This document shows, one piece after another, positions 62,307 through 64,000 of a DNA stretch of 64,000 nucleotides. Positions within the stretch are counted from its first letter, which is position 1. Every line of letters begins with the position of its first letter. The notes under the pieces were generated by a model. The model was not told the DNA's origin and did not search any database. It worked only from the letters and a program-made list of their open reading frames with translations. The translations under genes were made by a program, and so were the position numbers. The stretch lies in contig NZ_PJMS01000001.1 in NCBI RefSeq assembly GCF_002846555.1, positions 2,418,001-2,482,000 on the forward strand. The letters run 5' to 3'. The stretch comes from Aquimarina sp. MAR_2010_214. Its GTDB lineage: Bacteria > Bacteroidota > Bacteroidia > Flavobacteriales > Flavobacteriaceae.

Positions 62307-63210
62307 TATTTATAAGTTTCTTTAAGCGTTTAAAATCTTCTTCTGAAGAAAATGGTATAATAAGTTTTCCATTTCCTTTACCAGAAACTTTTATATCAAT
62401 TTTTGCGCCAAAATAGTCCGAAAACTCCTTTACCCCTTTGGCAATATGTTTTGGCAGCTGATTATTAGTAGAAGAAGTCTTAGTATTTGAGTCATCTTCT
62501 GTTTTATCATTAAGGGATCTTACTATTTTTTCTGTATCACGAACAGATAATGATTTTCCTATAATAGACTCATAAATATCCAGTTGTTGCTGTTGATCTT
62601 CTATGTTTATCAAAGCACGACCATGACCCATAGATATAAAACCATCTCTCATGCCTGTTTGTACAATGGGATCTAGTTTTAATAATCTTAGATAATTAGC
62701 AATAGTAGATCTCTTTTTTCCTACTCTGTCACTTAATTGTTCTTGTGTCAGACTAATCTCATCGATAAGACGCTGATACGATAATGCAATTTCAATGGGA
62801 TCTAAATCCTGTCGCTGAATATTCTCTACCAATGCCATTGTTAATGACTCCTGATCATTGGCAATACGAATATAGGCAGGTATGGTTTTTAATCCAGCTA
62901 ATTTTGAAGCTCGAAAACGACGTTCTCCACTTACTAACTGATAATTGTCAAAATCTAATTTACGAACCGTTATAGGTTGTATAACACCAACTTCTTTAAT
63001 TGAAGTTGCAAGTTCTCGCAATGTTTCATCATTAAAACTAGTACGAGGCTGAAATGGATTAACATCTATGCTATTAAGATCTAATTCTATAATATTACCA
63101 ACTACTTTATCGGCATTTTTATCCTCTACTGATTTTATATCATTTTCAGGATCTTTTAATAGTGCTGATAATCCTCTTCCTAGTGCCTGCTTTTTAGTTG
63201 CCTTCGCCAT
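62296..63210 (-). CDS. parB: Chromosome partitioning protein ParB
   Basis: ParB binds parS sites and clamps along DNA as a CTPase. The 304 residues have the ParB N-terminal domain with NPFQPRTSFNDETLRELATSI, GERRFRASKLAGLKTIPAYI (the CTP-binding GERR motif), ENIQRQDLDPIEIALSY, then the helix-turn-helix LSDRVGKKRSTIANYLRLLKL, and a dimerisation C-terminus. I found no parS-like palindrome in the window. It lies 6 bases after parA. Confidence 0.93.
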   Translation of the reverse strand: MAKATKKQALGRGLSALLKDPENDIKSVEDKNADKVVGNIIELDLNSIDVNPFQPRTSFNDETLRELATSIKEVGVIQPITVRKLDFDNYQLVSGERRFRASKLAGLKTIPAYIRIANDQESLTMALVENIQRQDLDPIEIALSYQRLIDEISLTQEQLSDRVGKKRSTIANYLRLLKLDPIVQTGMRDGFISMGHGRALINIEDQQQQLDIYESIIGKSLSVRDTEKIVRSLNDKTEDDSNTKTSSTNNQLPKHIAKGVKEFSDYFGAKIDIKVSGKGNGKLIIPFSSEEDFKRLKKLINSED

Positions 63211-63216
63211 GACTCC

Positions 63217-63981
63217 TTAACTATTTTTCTTAATAATTTCGTGTGCCAAACTTAAGTAATTACTGGCACCTTTACTAGAAGCATCATAATTAATTATACT
63301 TTCACCATAACTTGGTGCCTCACTTAAACGAATATTCCTCTGAATGATAGTTTTAAACACCATTTCATTAAAGTGTTTTTGAACTTCTTCTACCACTTGA
63401 TTAGATAATCTTAATCTAGAATCATACATCGTTAACAATAAACCTTCGATATCCAAATTTTGATTATGGATTTTTTGTACACTTTTTACAGTGTTTAAAA
63501 GTTTTCCGAGCCCTTCTAATGCAAAATATTCACATTGAATAGGGATCATTACCGAATCAGCAGCAGTTAACGCATTTAGAGTTAATAAACCAAGAGAAGG
63601 TGCGCAATCTATGAGGATATAGTCATATTTAGACTTTAATCCTTCAATTGCTTTTTTCATCATATACTCGCGTTGATCCTTATCAACAAGTTCTATTTCT
63701 ATTGCAACCAAGTCAATATGTGCCGGAATAATATGCACATTAGGAGAACTGGTTTCTAAAATCGCTTCTTCGGGATTTATAGTATGCTCCAAAATTTGAT
63801 ACGTTCCTTTTTCAACACTTTCAACATCTAAACCTAGTCCAGAAGTTGCATTAGCTTGTGGATCTGCATCGATCAAGAGTACTTTTTTCTCTAAAACACC
63901 TAGAGAAGCCGCTAAGTTTACAGAGGTGGTAGTTTTACCTACACCACCTTTTTGATTTGCAATTGCTATTATTTTACCCAT
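63217..63981 (-). CDS. parA: Chromosome partitioning ATPase ParA (Soj)
   Basis: ParA drives segregation of ParB-bound origins. The 254 residues have the deviant Walker A KGGVGKTTTSVNLA (about 11-24), the switch I DADPQANATSGLG, and Walker B YILIDCAPSLGLLTLNAL. A full-length start at 63981 gives MGKIIAIANQKGGVGKTT, typical of Soj. Only 19 bases lie beyond it, so its promoter is outside the window. Confidence 0.95.
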   Translation of the reverse strand: MGKIIAIANQKGGVGKTTTSVNLAASLGVLEKKVLLIDADPQANATSGLGLDVESVEKGTYQILEHTINPEEAILETSSPNVHIIPAHIDLVAIEIELVDKDQREYMMKKAIEGLKSKYDYILIDCAPSLGLLTLNALTAADSVMIPIQCEYFALEGLGKLLNTVKSVQKIHNQNLDIEGLLLTMYDSRLRLSNQVVEEVQKHFNEMVFKTIIQRNIRLSEAPSYGESIINYDASSKGASNYLSLAHEIIKKNS

Positions 63982-64000
63982 AAGGGGAGATTTGGATTTA

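Noticed and set aside
62296..64000. parS site near parAB
   Set aside because: I looked for a GTTTCACGTGAAAC-like palindrome and saw none in this part of the window.
1..64000. CRISPR arrays, insertion sequences, prophage or toxin-antitoxin genes
   Set aside because: No regularly spaced direct repeats, transposase, integrase or toxin-antitoxin pairs were seen; the only long direct repeat I noticed is the tRNA-Lys duplication.

Overview
The window is an AT-rich chromosomal segment of a member of the Bacteroidota, most likely a gliding marine Flavobacteriaceae (Aquimarina-like gene content, inferred without a database search). The evidence is a gldI gene, a SusC/SusD pair, several TonB-dependent receptors, a transketolase split into two genes, and seven promoters of the Bacteroidota type (TTTG or TTG, about 19 bases, TAnnTTTG). 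I see no insertion sequence, prophage, integrase or CRISPR array. Nearly all of it is vertically inherited-looking core and surface-protein genome.

Layout. 1-5.7 kb: the 3' end of a TonB receptor, a probable 31-residue membrane peptide gene, a Lys-Lys-Leu tRNA operon, shikimate kinase, a PyrR-like phosphoribosyltransferase, a TPMT-like methyltransferase, an S4 RNA-binding protein, an FKBP lipoprotein and a PorT-like beta-barrel. 5.7-18.3 kb: split transketolase, tgt, lptG, a DMT transporter, accA, dnaB, a conserved exported protein often mislabelled asparagine synthetase B, two surface/lipoprotein genes and a class V aminotransferase. 18.3-31.2 kb: two amidohydrolase-family genes with three modules (only one with intact metal ligands), a tandem pair of unknown secreted paralogues, DUF3810, pepD, a lipoprotein, a SnoaL-like gene broken by a stop at codon 4, GNAT, a Bcr/CflA exporter and an AraC regulator. 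31.3-37 kb: cyclophilin-FKBP, gldI, nrnA, phoD-like, ndk and a C1 protease.

37-49.2 kb is the most interesting part. An ECF sigma factor, a FecR anti-sigma factor and a TonB receptor with an STN signalling domain form a trans-envelope signalling cassette. I find a 14-base bipartite element, GGTAGGGTAA-13 bases-CGTT, three times with identical spacing: in front of fecR, in front of a lipoprotein made of four PKD-like four-cysteine domains, and in front of a second lipoprotein 7 kb away whose C-terminus has two of the same domains. The sigma gene itself has a housekeeping promoter instead. I infer a small ECF regulon that co-expresses the receptor with two related surface lipoproteins. A SusC/SusD pair lies between the two lipoprotein genes but shows no copy of the element.

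49.2-64 kb: a DciA-like (DUF721) gene, a lipocalin-like lipoprotein and recF in one minus-strand unit; then a TPR membrane protein, ribH, a small membrane protein, mutL, two rhomboids and an EEP-family hydrolase on the plus strand; then a minus-strand unit parA-parB-DUF5683-dapB-lepB-wbqC-DUF6122, a typical flavobacterial housekeeping cluster.
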